Assembly (NCBI RefSeq): GCF_011605345.1
Contig: NZ_JAAOXM010000012.1
Location: 186,001-250,000, forward strand
Source of the DNA: Burkholderia sp. D-99
GTDB lineage: Bacteria; Pseudomonadota; Gammaproteobacteria; Burkholderiales; Burkholderiaceae
Reading direction: 5' to 3'
Length of the DNA: 64,000 nucleotides
In this document: positions 15,850-22,791 of the stretch, in pieces
Layout of the letters: every line of letters starts with the position of its first letter
How positions within the stretch are numbered: the first letter of the stretch is position 1
Position numbers and translations under genes: made by a program
The notes under the pieces: generated by a model
The model's input: only the letters and a program-made list of their open reading frames with translations
Database searches by the model: none
What the model was told of the DNA's origin: nothing

Positions 15850-16380
15850 TCACTTCCTGCTTTTCTTGTCCTTCGACCCGGACTCGGACTTGCCGTCCTT
15901 CTTGTCCTTCTTCTTTTTCTTCTTTCCGCCGTCGTCGGACGTCGCGAGCAGCGTGCCGCGGCACGACGACGCGCCGCAATGGCACGCGTATTCGCGCTTG
16001 AGCGTCTTCGTCAGCTTCGCATCGATCACGAGGCCATAGTCGTAGAACAGCTCCTCTTCCGCCCCGATGTCGCGCAGCGCGTGGATGAACACGCGGCCTT
16101 TGACTTCCTCGGCTTCGCAGTTCGGCGCGCACGAGTGGTTGATCCAGCGCGCGCTGTTGCCGTCGATCTTGCCGTCGATCACCCCGCCCTCGTCCAGTGC
16201 GAAGTAGAATGTATGGTTCGGTTCGCTCGGGTCGTGCGGATGGCGACGCAGCGCTTCCTTCCACGAAATTCGCTCGCCCTTGTATTCCACTACGCGTTCG
16301 CCGGCCTTGATCGGCGCCACGGCGAACACGCCCTTGCCGTGTACTCCCGAGCGGCGCACCGCGATCCTGCGTGAACTCAT
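15850..16380 (-). CDS. SET-domain protein-lysine methyltransferase-like protein
   Basis: Protein of 176 residues with a complete SET fold, a family that transfers methyl groups from SAM to lysine. Visible motifs are GVHGKGVFAV near the N-terminus, the knot motif ARWINHSCAPNCEAEE and the catalytic-tyrosine region EEELFYDYGLVID. The post-SET zinc cysteines follow as ACHCGASSCRGTLL. The last 25 or so residues are almost pure Lys/Asp/Ser/Gly, with a run of six lysines. The start at 16380 gives MSSRRIAVRRSGVHGKG, in line with the domain start. SET genes are mainly eukaryotic but occur in Chlamydia, Burkholderia and others. Target protein unknown. Confidence 0.82.
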   Translation of the reverse strand: MSSRRIAVRRSGVHGKGVFAVAPIKAGERVVEYKGERISWKEALRRHPHDPSEPNHTFYFALDEGGVIDGKIDGNSARWINHSCAPNCEAEEVKGRVFIHALRDIGAEEELFYDYGLVIDAKLTKTLKREYACHCGASSCRGTLLATSDDGGKKKKKKDKKDGKSESGSKDKKSRK

Positions 16381-16560
16381 CGAACGAATCCTTGTGAAGA
16401 CGACTTGAATGGAGGACGGCCGCGATCGCGGCCTGGCGTCGCGCAAAACGAAAACGCGGCACCAGTCGGTGCCGCGTCGGGGCATGCGGCGAATCACCCG
16501 CATCCTACACGTTCACGATTGCTTCGTTCAACATCACGCGCAATATTGCGCGCCCGGCGC

Positions 16561-17673
16561 TCAACGCTGGCCGAATGCGACGTCGCCGAACAACGCCTTG
16601 TGTTCGCGCGGCTGCGAGCGCCAGTATTGCGGCGGCGCCGTCACCTGCGCGCCGAGCTCGGCCGCCGCGTGCCACGGCCAGCGCGGGTCATACAGCATCG
16701 CGCGCGCCATCGCGACCAAATCGGCATCGCCGGCCTCGATGAGCCGGTTCGCGTGCGCGGGCTCGTCGATCAGTCCGACGGCGATCGTCGCCATGCCGAC
16801 CGCGCGCTTCACCGCCTGCGCGAACGGCACCTGGTAGCCGGGCGACAGCGGAATCTTCTGCAGCGGCGACACGCCGCCGGACGACACGTCGATCCAGTCG
16901 CAACCGCGGCGCTTCAGTTCGTGCGCGAACGCGATCGTATCGTCGAGCTCCCAGCCGCCTTCGACCCAGTCGGTCGCGGACACGCGCACGCCGACCGGCC
17001 GGTCCTCCGGAAACGCCGCGCGCACGATCTCGAAGATCTCGAGCGGAAAACGCATCCGGTTTTCGCGCGAGCCGCCGTATTCGTCGGTGCGCTGGTTCGC
17101 GAGCGGCGACAGGAACTGGTGCAGCAGGTAGCCGTGGGCCGCATGCACCTCGATGGCATCGATGCCGAGCCGGGCGGCACGCTTCGCCGAGGCCGCGAAC
17201 GCTTCGCGGATCCGGTTCAGGCCCGCGGCATCGAGTGCAAGCGGCGGCGTCTCGCCGTCCTTGTGCGGCACGGCCGACGGCCCGTGCGGCAACCAGCCGC
17301 CGTTGGCGACCGATACCAGTTGGCCACCCTCCCACGGCACGGCGCTCGACGCCTTGCGCCCCGCATGCCCCAACTGCATCGCGATACGGATCGGCGAATG
17401 CTTGCGGATCGCGGCCAGCACGGGCTTCAGCGCGGCTTCGGTCACGTCGTCCCAAAGGCCGAGGTCGCCATGCGTGATGCGCCCGTCGGGTTCCACGGCG
17501 GTCGCCTCGATGCAGAGCAGCCCCGCGCCCGACAGCGCGAGATGGCCGAGGTGAATCATGTGCCAGTCGGTCGCTTCACCGCGTTCGGCCGAATACTGGC
17601 ACATCGGGGAGATCACGATCCGGTTCGGAAGGGTCACGCCGCGCAGCGTGAACGGGGAAAACAGCGCAGTCAT
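16561..17673 (-). CDS. NADH:flavin oxidoreductase, old yellow enzyme family (XenA/YqjM-like)
   Basis: FMN enzyme of 370 residues that reduces activated C=C bonds or nitro compounds with NAD(P)H. Cys25 in ISPMCQYSAERG marks the thermophilic-like YqjM/XenA class. Further signatures are MQLGHAGRKA, the active-site pair in EVHAAHGYLLHQFLSP, the loop NQRTDEYGGSRENRMRFPLE and DLVAMARAMLYDPRWPWHAA near the C-terminus. The start at 17673 (MTALFSPFTLRGV) places the barrel start correctly. Natural substrate unknown; relatives handle enones, xenobiotics and nitroaromatics. It stands alone on the minus strand, downstream of an amidotransferase-like gene. Confidence 0.9.
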   Translation of the reverse strand: MTALFSPFTLRGVTLPNRIVISPMCQYSAERGEATDWHMIHLGHLALSGAGLLCIEATAVEPDGRITHGDLGLWDDVTEAALKPVLAAIRKHSPIRIAMQLGHAGRKASSAVPWEGGQLVSVANGGWLPHGPSAVPHKDGETPPLALDAAGLNRIREAFAASAKRAARLGIDAIEVHAAHGYLLHQFLSPLANQRTDEYGGSRENRMRFPLEIFEIVRAAFPEDRPVGVRVSATDWVEGGWELDDTIAFAHELKRRGCDWIDVSSGGVSPLQKIPLSPGYQVPFAQAVKRAVGMATIAVGLIDEPAHANRLIEAGDADLVAMARAMLYDPRWPWHAAAELGAQVTAPPQYWRSQPREHKALFGDVAFGQR

Positions 17674-17888
17674 GGAGGCCGCTCGCCAGGAAGGGAAAGA
17701 GCGAACGAGCGTAGCACGCAGGCCGCAAGCGTGCTGACGGTGCACGCGGCAGTAAGCGGATGGTCAGGTACGGCCCGCGGCAAGCTGCCGGCGACGCGGC
17801 AAACACCGCGCATACCGCGATGCGCCGGCCGGCAACGGATGCGGGCCGGGCCACACCTTCGCGGCGAACGGCGGCGCCGCTTGCGGGC

Positions 17889-18599
17889 TCAGAGCCCGAC
17901 GCTGTCGAGCCACTCCGCGAACATGCGCCGCGCGGCCGCCTCGAGCGCGGGGCCGTGCTGCGCGGTATCGGCGCGCAACTGGCGCGCGTCGATGCCGGGC
18001 GTCGCCGCGATTTCGCCGGCGTTGGCGATCAGCCACGGTTCGAAGCGGTCGGTGCGGATTTCCGGATGGCATTGCAGCGCCAGCACGTGCTGGCCCCACG
18101 CGAATGCCTGGTGGCGGCAGGCCGGTGTCGACGCGAGATGCATCGCGCCGCCCGGCAGGTCGAACGTGTCGCCGTGCCAGTGCAGCATCGACGTCGCCGC
18201 GCCATCGAGATGACGCAGCGGCGATGCGCGGCCGGCATCGGTGAGCGTCAGCGGCGCCCAGCCGAGTTCGTGCTGCGCGGCCGGATAGACGCGCGCACCG
18301 AGCGCCCGGGCGATGAACTGCGCGCCGAGGCAGATGCCGAGGATCGGCAGCCCGGCGTCGATGCGCTTGCGCACGAGCGCCGCGAGCGGCGCGATCGTCG
18401 GATACTGCGCATCGTCGTACACGCTGAGCGGCCCGCCGAGCACGACGAGGAGCGACGGCTCGAGTACGTCGAGCACCTCGACCCGCGACGACCCGACGTC
18501 GACGTAGCGCACCCGCCGGCCCCGTTCGCCGAGCACCTGCTCGAAGCTCCCGAGATCCTCGAAATGCACGTGGCGGATCGCCACGACCTCAGCGTTCAT
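17889..18599 (-). CDS. class I glutamine amidotransferase-like protein (GMP synthase amidotransferase-like)
   Basis: Cytoplasmic protein of 236 residues with a class I glutamine amidotransferase fold. The nucleophile is Cys90 in LPILGICLGAQFIARA, and the His/Glu dyad is in LALQCHPEIRTD. The oxyanion region VVLGGPLSVYDD is intact, so glutamine hydrolysis looks possible, although no synthetase partner is adjacent. Two ATGs lie in tandem (18602 and 18599); the second is better spaced from GGGAGG. The stop-to-start gap to the upstream MarR gene is 28 bases on the same strand, so they probably form an operon. The substrate that receives ammonia is unknown. Confidence 0.8.
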   Translation of the reverse strand: MNAEVVAIRHVHFEDLGSFEQVLGERGRRVRYVDVGSSRVEVLDVLEPSLLVVLGGPLSVYDDAQYPTIAPLAALVRKRIDAGLPILGICLGAQFIARALGARVYPAAQHELGWAPLTLTDAGRASPLRHLDGAATSMLHWHGDTFDLPGGAMHLASTPACRHQAFAWGQHVLALQCHPEIRTDRFEPWLIANAGEIAATPGIDARQLRADTAQHGPALEAAARRMFAEWLDSVGL

Positions 18600-18627
18600 C
18601 ATCGGCCTCCCGGTCGATCGACGGACG

Positions 18628-19266
18628 TCAGCCTGCGAAAATCTTCCAGGTCTTCTTCTGCGTCGCCGCGTCGGCTTCTTCCTGCACCGAGCAGTCGAGG
18701 CGCAGATCGCTGTCCGACATCGAGATGTCGAGCGCCGCGCAGTGATGCACGGTCTTCTTCGACAGCTTGCCCGGCTGGAAGTGGGCGCACGTCACGCACA
18801 TGCGCTGCGGCGGCGTCGCACCGGCCACCTGCAGTTCGCGCAGCGTCTTCAGCAGCGCGCGATACAGTGCGCCCTGCTCGTCCGCGCCGAGCTTGCCGAC
18901 GGCTTTCGTCAGGAATTCAGGCCATTGCAGCGCCTTCTTCGCGGCCGTCCGGCCACGGGCCGACAGGCGCACCGCCAGTGCGCGACCGTCGTCCAGCGCA
19001 CGGCGCTTCTCGACGAGACCCTTCGTCTCGAGCGTGCTGACTGCATCGCTCGTGGTCGCCGCGGTCAGCTGCGTCTCGCGCGCGATCTCGCCGAGCCGCA
19101 TCGGGCCCTTGCGCTGCAGCAGCAGCACGAGAATCTCGCCCTGCGTCGGCGTGAGGCCAGCGCCTTCCGCCCAATCCCATGCCTCGCTTCGCATGGCCGT
19201 ACTCAACCGCAGCAGGCTGTGGGTCACACGTCCCGAAGCCTGATTCCCGTAAACGCCTTCGCTCAT
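18628..19266 (-). CDS. MarR-family regulator with C-terminal Cys/His cluster
   Basis: Winged-helix regulator of 212 residues. The MarR core spans about residues 13-145 (TPTQGEILVLLLQRKGPMRL, ATTSDAVSTLETKGLVEKRR, the wing DDGRALAVRLSARGR). It is followed by a tail absent from ordinary MarR proteins: Cys157-x2-Cys160-x-His162, then His174-His175-Cys176 and Cys192. The spacing suggests a zinc or iron-sulfur site and therefore metal or redox sensing, which is inference. It is the first gene of a likely pair with the amidotransferase-like gene. An upstream TGTCT/AGACA palindrome could be its operator. Confidence 0.85.
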   Translation of the reverse strand: MSEGVYGNQASGRVTHSLLRLSTAMRSEAWDWAEGAGLTPTQGEILVLLLQRKGPMRLGEIARETQLTAATTSDAVSTLETKGLVEKRRALDDGRALAVRLSARGRTAAKKALQWPEFLTKAVGKLGADEQGALYRALLKTLRELQVAGATPPQRMCVTCAHFQPGKLSKKTVHHCAALDISMSDSDLRLDCSVQEEADAATQKKTWKIFAG

Positions 19267-19323
19267 AGTCTTTTCGCTTTGCCGCCGCCCGGTTTGCCGA
19301 GCAGCCGTAGTGTGGAGATCGAA

Positions 19324-19343
19324 TGTCTATCTCAAAACAGACA
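19324..19343. promoter_or_regulatory. palindrome upstream of the Cys-tail MarR gene
   Basis: Arms TGTCT (19324-19328) and AGACA (19339-19343) around 10 bases, 58 bases upstream of the MarR start. The size suits a MarR dimer; binding is not shown. Confidence 0.3.
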
Positions 19344-19665
19344 CGCTCTTGCGAGTGCGTCAGCACGGCCGTCGCGAGGGCACACGCGGCGGTCGCGTTT
19401 GCGGCGACCGGTAAGACACGCGTCGTTCCGGTGTCCGCAAAGCCGACATTCTAAGCGAGAGCGGAAAATCGCACAGCTAAGTTATCCCCTTCATTCTGTG
19501 GAAAATCACTGGATAACCAAAATTTTTCGTAGTGCCTGCAATGCCGAATGCCCGCGCAACGGGGCGCACGGACATTTTCCTGTTCGGATCGGCCATCGGG
19601 CCGACCACAATGATCCACCGGGTTATCCCGCGCACAGATCGTTGACTTTGCAGCGGAATATCGGG

Positions 19666-19674
19666 TTATCCACA
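19666..19674 (+). promoter_or_regulatory. DnaA box (consensus match)
   Basis: Exact match to TTATCCACA within the gap between the MarR gene and the YbdK-like gene. Confidence 0.45.
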
Positions 19675-19774
19675 GATTTTCAGGACAACCGGCAACGATT
19701 TCGGCATCAATCGGCGCCGCCCGTCGTTCAGTGAATCGCGACTCGGTCGAGCCCGTAATCTGCAAAACATTTTT

Positions 19775-20890
19775 TCACTCGCGCCAACGTAAGCACTGCT
19801 GGCGGACCGTCTCATTGAGCGATTTTTCCTGTTTGAAAACGGTTCTCAACCACGATGCGTCGTTCACACGCGCCTTGGCCAGCGCGCCGATCTCGTCGAG
19901 CGCCGCGCGCGAACCGAGCGCGGCCGCATGCGGCGCGATCCGGTCGAGCGTGTCGAGGATGTCTTCCGCGATCGTGCGGCGCTCACCCGTCTGAGGATTC
20001 ACGCAGGTGCCCTCGAGCCCGAAGCGGCATGCCTCGAAACGGTTGAACGTGTAGACGAGGTAATCGTCCTCCGACAGCTTCAGCGGCCGGTCGGTCAGCA
20101 GGTAGCGCGCAAGCGTCTGGATGTAGCAGGCGATCGCCGCCGCGCGGTCGACCGACAGCGGCGTGTCCATCACGCGCACCTCGATCGTCCCGAAGCCGGG
20201 CTTCGGGCGGATGTCCCAGTAAAAGTCCTTCATCGAGTTGACGACGCCGGTGTTCACCATCTTCGTGAAGTACTCCTCGAAGCTGTCCCAGGTCAGCACG
20301 AACGGCGCGCGGCCCGACAGCGGGAACGCGAACACCGAATTCAGGCGTGCCGACTGGAAGCCGGTGTCGACGTTCTGCACGAACGGCGACGACGCGGACA
20401 GCGCGATGAAGTGCGGAATGAAGCGCGACATCGAGTGCAGCAGGAACAGCGCGCTGTCCGGGTCCGGGCAGCCGATGTGCACGTGCTGGCCGAACACGGT
20501 GAACTGTTTGGCCAGATAACCGTACAGCTCGGAGATGTACTGGAAACGCGGCGCATCGTAGATCTGCCGGTCGCTCCATTGCTGGAACGCGTGCGTGCCG
20601 CCGCCGGCGAGCCCGACGTTGAGCTGGTCGGCCGCCTTCACGAGCACGTCGCGAATCGCATGCAGCTCGCTGACCGCCTGCTCGTGCGAATGGCAGATGC
20701 CGGTCGACAGCTCGATCATGCTTTCGGTGATTTCCGGCGTGATGTTGCCCGGAAAGGTCTCGCCCTGAATCAGGCGCATCAGGTCGGATGCCGCTTTGGT
20801 CAGGTCGTAGTTGTGCGTGTTGACGACCTGGATCTCCAGTTCGACGCCAAACGTGAACGGCTCGGAATTGACGAAGGTTTCGAGTGCCAT
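19775..20890 (-). CDS. YbdK-family carboxylate-amine ligase (glutamate-cysteine ligase-like)
   Basis: Cytoplasmic ATP-dependent ligase of 371 residues in the glutamate-cysteine ligase 2 (YbdK) family. The family signature FTFGVELEIQVVN opens the protein. Conserved regions include PEITESMIELSTGICHSHEQ, GGGTHAFQQWSDRQIYDAPR, FGQHVHIGCPDPDSALFLLH and the metal/ATP-site phrase FGTIEVRVMDTPLSV. E. coli YbdK has weak glutamate-cysteine ligase activity; the true substrates of the family are mostly unknown. Only 14 bases separate it from the upstream cation/proton antiporter gene, so the two form an operon. Confidence 0.88.
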   Translation of the reverse strand: MALETFVNSEPFTFGVELEIQVVNTHNYDLTKAASDLMRLIQGETFPGNITPEITESMIELSTGICHSHEQAVSELHAIRDVLVKAADQLNVGLAGGGTHAFQQWSDRQIYDAPRFQYISELYGYLAKQFTVFGQHVHIGCPDPDSALFLLHSMSRFIPHFIALSASSPFVQNVDTGFQSARLNSVFAFPLSGRAPFVLTWDSFEEYFTKMVNTGVVNSMKDFYWDIRPKPGFGTIEVRVMDTPLSVDRAAAIACYIQTLARYLLTDRPLKLSEDDYLVYTFNRFEACRFGLEGTCVNPQTGERRTIAEDILDTLDRIAPHAAALGSRAALDEIGALAKARVNDASWLRTVFKQEKSLNETVRQQCLRWRE

Positions 20891-20904
20891 GGCAGGTTCC
20901 GGAA

Positions 20905-22119
20905 TCAGTTGCTGTCGCTGCGTTCACCGACCGCCGACAGGCAGCGGTACACGATGAACGGGCTGACGAGCTGCAGGACCACGATCGTGCACATCACGAT
21001 CGCGCGCAGGTGCGGGTCGAAATTCGGATAGAGCTGGTAGGTGTCGTCGACGAGCAGGTACGACAGCGCGGACATCGGCGTGAGCGCGATGCCGAGCGCG
21101 ACGCCCTGCTTCATCCCGATGCCGCTCGGCTTCGCGAACGCGACAACGCCGGCCAGCTTCGCGACGAGCCGCGTGACGATCAGCACGATCGCGAGCAGCC
21201 CGCCGAGTGCGAGATCACCCCACGTGAACGACGTGAGCGTCAGCACGAACAGGACCACCGTCAGCAGCCAGCCGGCCGTGCCGAAGTGCTCGGGCCACAG
21301 CTGCGGACGCGCTTCGAGGTTCTTCACGATGATGCCGGCCAGCAGCAGCGTGAGCAGCGTCGACAGTTTCAGCGCCTGTGCCACCGCAATCGCAAGCATC
21401 ACGAGCCCGAACAGTGCGACGAACGAATGCTCGTCGCGCATCGTCGACGTCATGTGGCGGAACAGGAAATTGCACGAACGCGCAACCAGGTACGCGACGA
21501 TGAACGAGCCGGCGATCAGGTAGAGCGGCTGCAGGATCGTCGCGAAAACGTTGCCGTACGCTTCCTGGTGGAGCCAGCTGGTCACGAGCTTGGTCAGCAC
21601 GATCGCGTACACGCTGTTTAGCGCGGTGAGCGTGATGAGGCGCTGCGACACCTGCCCTTCCGCGCGCAATTCGGTCTTGAGCTGGATCACCATCGACGGC
21701 GACGTCGCGATCGCGATCGCCGACAGCACGAGCGCGACCATTCCCGACACGCCGAGCGCGAGCATCACGAACAGCACGAGCACGAACGTCAACGTGGCTT
21801 CGGCGAGGCTCGACGCGATGAGCCACGGATTGCGCCGGATCCAGCGCAGGTCGAGGCGGCTGCCGAGCTCGAACAGCAGCAGGCCGAGCGCGACGTCGAT
21901 CAGCAGGCGGGAGGTTTCGTCGGTGCTCGCGTCGATCACGCCGAAACCGAACGAACCGGCGATCAGACCGATCACCGCATAGCCGGTAATGCGCGGCAGG
22001 CGCCACGCGCGATAGCACAGCTCGCCGCACAGGCCGGCCGCGAACAACGCGAGCCCGGCCCAGAACACGGCATCCGGCGCAAGCGGCCAGTTGGGCAGAA
22101 ATGAGAACGCCGACTTCAT
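20905..22119 (-). CDS. monovalent cation:proton antiporter (CPA2/Kef-like, no RCK domain)
   Basis: Integral membrane antiporter of 404 residues with about twelve hydrophobic segments, exchanging K+ or Na+ for H+. CPA2 features include LCYRAWRLPRITGYAVIGLI, the LLLFELGSRLDLRWIRRNP region, and ALGIALTPMSALSYLLVDDT late in the protein. It stops after the membrane domain (ending AVGERSDSN) and lacks the C-terminal TrkA-N/RCK nucleotide-binding domain found in KefB/KefC. The start at 22119 is supported by AAGGAG about 11 bases upstream. It is the first gene of a two-gene operon with the YbdK-like ligase. Confidence 0.85.
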   Translation of the reverse strand: MKSAFSFLPNWPLAPDAVFWAGLALFAAGLCGELCYRAWRLPRITGYAVIGLIAGSFGFGVIDASTDETSRLLIDVALGLLLFELGSRLDLRWIRRNPWLIASSLAEATLTFVLVLFVMLALGVSGMVALVLSAIAIATSPSMVIQLKTELRAEGQVSQRLITLTALNSVYAIVLTKLVTSWLHQEAYGNVFATILQPLYLIAGSFIVAYLVARSCNFLFRHMTSTMRDEHSFVALFGLVMLAIAVAQALKLSTLLTLLLAGIIVKNLEARPQLWPEHFGTAGWLLTVVLFVLTLTSFTWGDLALGGLLAIVLIVTRLVAKLAGVVAFAKPSGIGMKQGVALGIALTPMSALSYLLVDDTYQLYPNFDPHLRAIVMCTIVVLQLVSPFIVYRCLSAVGERSDSN

Positions 22120-22540
22120 CGTGGTGACTTCTCCTTTGGAAGCAACCGCCAGCGACGCAGGGTCAAACGTCAGAAATGGATGCGCGCCGGCTGGGTGTCG
22201 CCCCGAATTTGATTGTTGTGGTCGACGACGGCAGGACATGGGATCCGCCTGTTCCGCCACTCGGCGGAACGTCGCACAGATTGCCGATCTGGATTGTCGG
22301 CCTGGTGTGTGAACGGACTGCGCAGTCTCGAAGATTCAGATTCGAAATCGTGCCGACCGTTCCATTGAAGCATGTCCGGCGCCTGGCCGGATGAACGCGA
22401 AGGAAACCGATTGTGCCACAGCTTTTTCGTTCCGGAACCCATTGATTCGACTCGCGGCGCTGTGCGGCACCGCAGGTCTTTGGTTTCAAAGGTTTACCTG
22501 TATATATACGTAGTAGAAGTTAACAAAGGACGCACAGTTC

Positions 22541-22549
22541 TGTGGATAA
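22541..22549 (-). promoter_or_regulatory. DnaA box (consensus match)
   Basis: TGTGGATAA on the plus strand, an exact TTATCCACA on the minus strand, beside an AT-rich tract. Confidence 0.45.
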
Positions 22550-22715
22550 CTTCGGTTTACGTCGACAGATCAAGGTGTTGGAGAGCCCATAACCCGTTGC
22601 ACAGGCTGTTCGTGCACAGAAGTTTGAGATGAGCAACTTTGGGGCCTTCTCACAGCTGTGCCGAGTTGCCCAGTTTACGTCCACTGTGATTACACACGAA
22701 GTGCGTGCGGATTCG

Positions 22716-22751
22716 GCAAGGTTATCCACAGTGTCGAGTGGATAACCTTGC
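22716..22751. promoter_or_regulatory. perfect 14-bp inverted repeat carrying DnaA-box-like arms
   Basis: Arms GCAAGGTTATCCAC and GTGGATAACCTTGC, perfectly complementary, are separated by 8 bases. The left arm plus the next base makes an exact TTATCCACA (22722-22730); the right arm makes TTATCCACT on the other strand. No T-run follows on either strand, so it is not a standard terminator for mnmC, which ends 40 bases away. Confidence 0.6.
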
Positions 22752-22791
22752 GCGGAAAAATCGGGAAACTGTGAGCGGTTCGGGTGGCCGG

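Larger units (their letters stand above)
19267..19774. other. intergenic region with DnaA-box-like sequences
   Basis: No gene seen. This 508-base gap between the divergent-facing ends of the MarR gene start and the ligase gene stop is AT-richer than its surroundings. It holds one exact DnaA-box consensus (19666-19674) and looser relatives: TTATCCCCT at 19482, TGTGGAAAA at 19497, TGGATAACC at 19510 and TTATCCCGC at 19623. The first 170 bases belong to the MarR promoter region. Confidence 0.5.
22120..22791. other. AT-richer intergenic region with DnaA boxes and a strong palindrome
   Basis: No gene found in 672 bases between the antiporter start and the mnmC stop. It contains an exact DnaA box on the minus strand (22541-22549), a large palindrome with another exact box (22716-22751), a TATATATA tract (22500-22508) and a short hairpin GTTCCGCC-ACTC-GGCGGAAC (22251-22270). 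The antiporter promoter must also be here. The replication origin normally lies beside dnaA, which is not in the window. Confidence 0.5.

Noticed and set aside
16405..18213. Long plus-strand frame across the old yellow enzyme and amidotransferase genes
   Set aside because: It spans two well-supported minus-strand genes and has the amino-acid make-up of a shadow frame.
22120..22791. Main chromosomal replication origin
   Set aside because: DnaA boxes are present, but the usual neighbours (dnaA, dnaN, gyrB, rpmH, mnmG) are not, and the number of exact boxes is small. Kept only as a DnaA-binding candidate.
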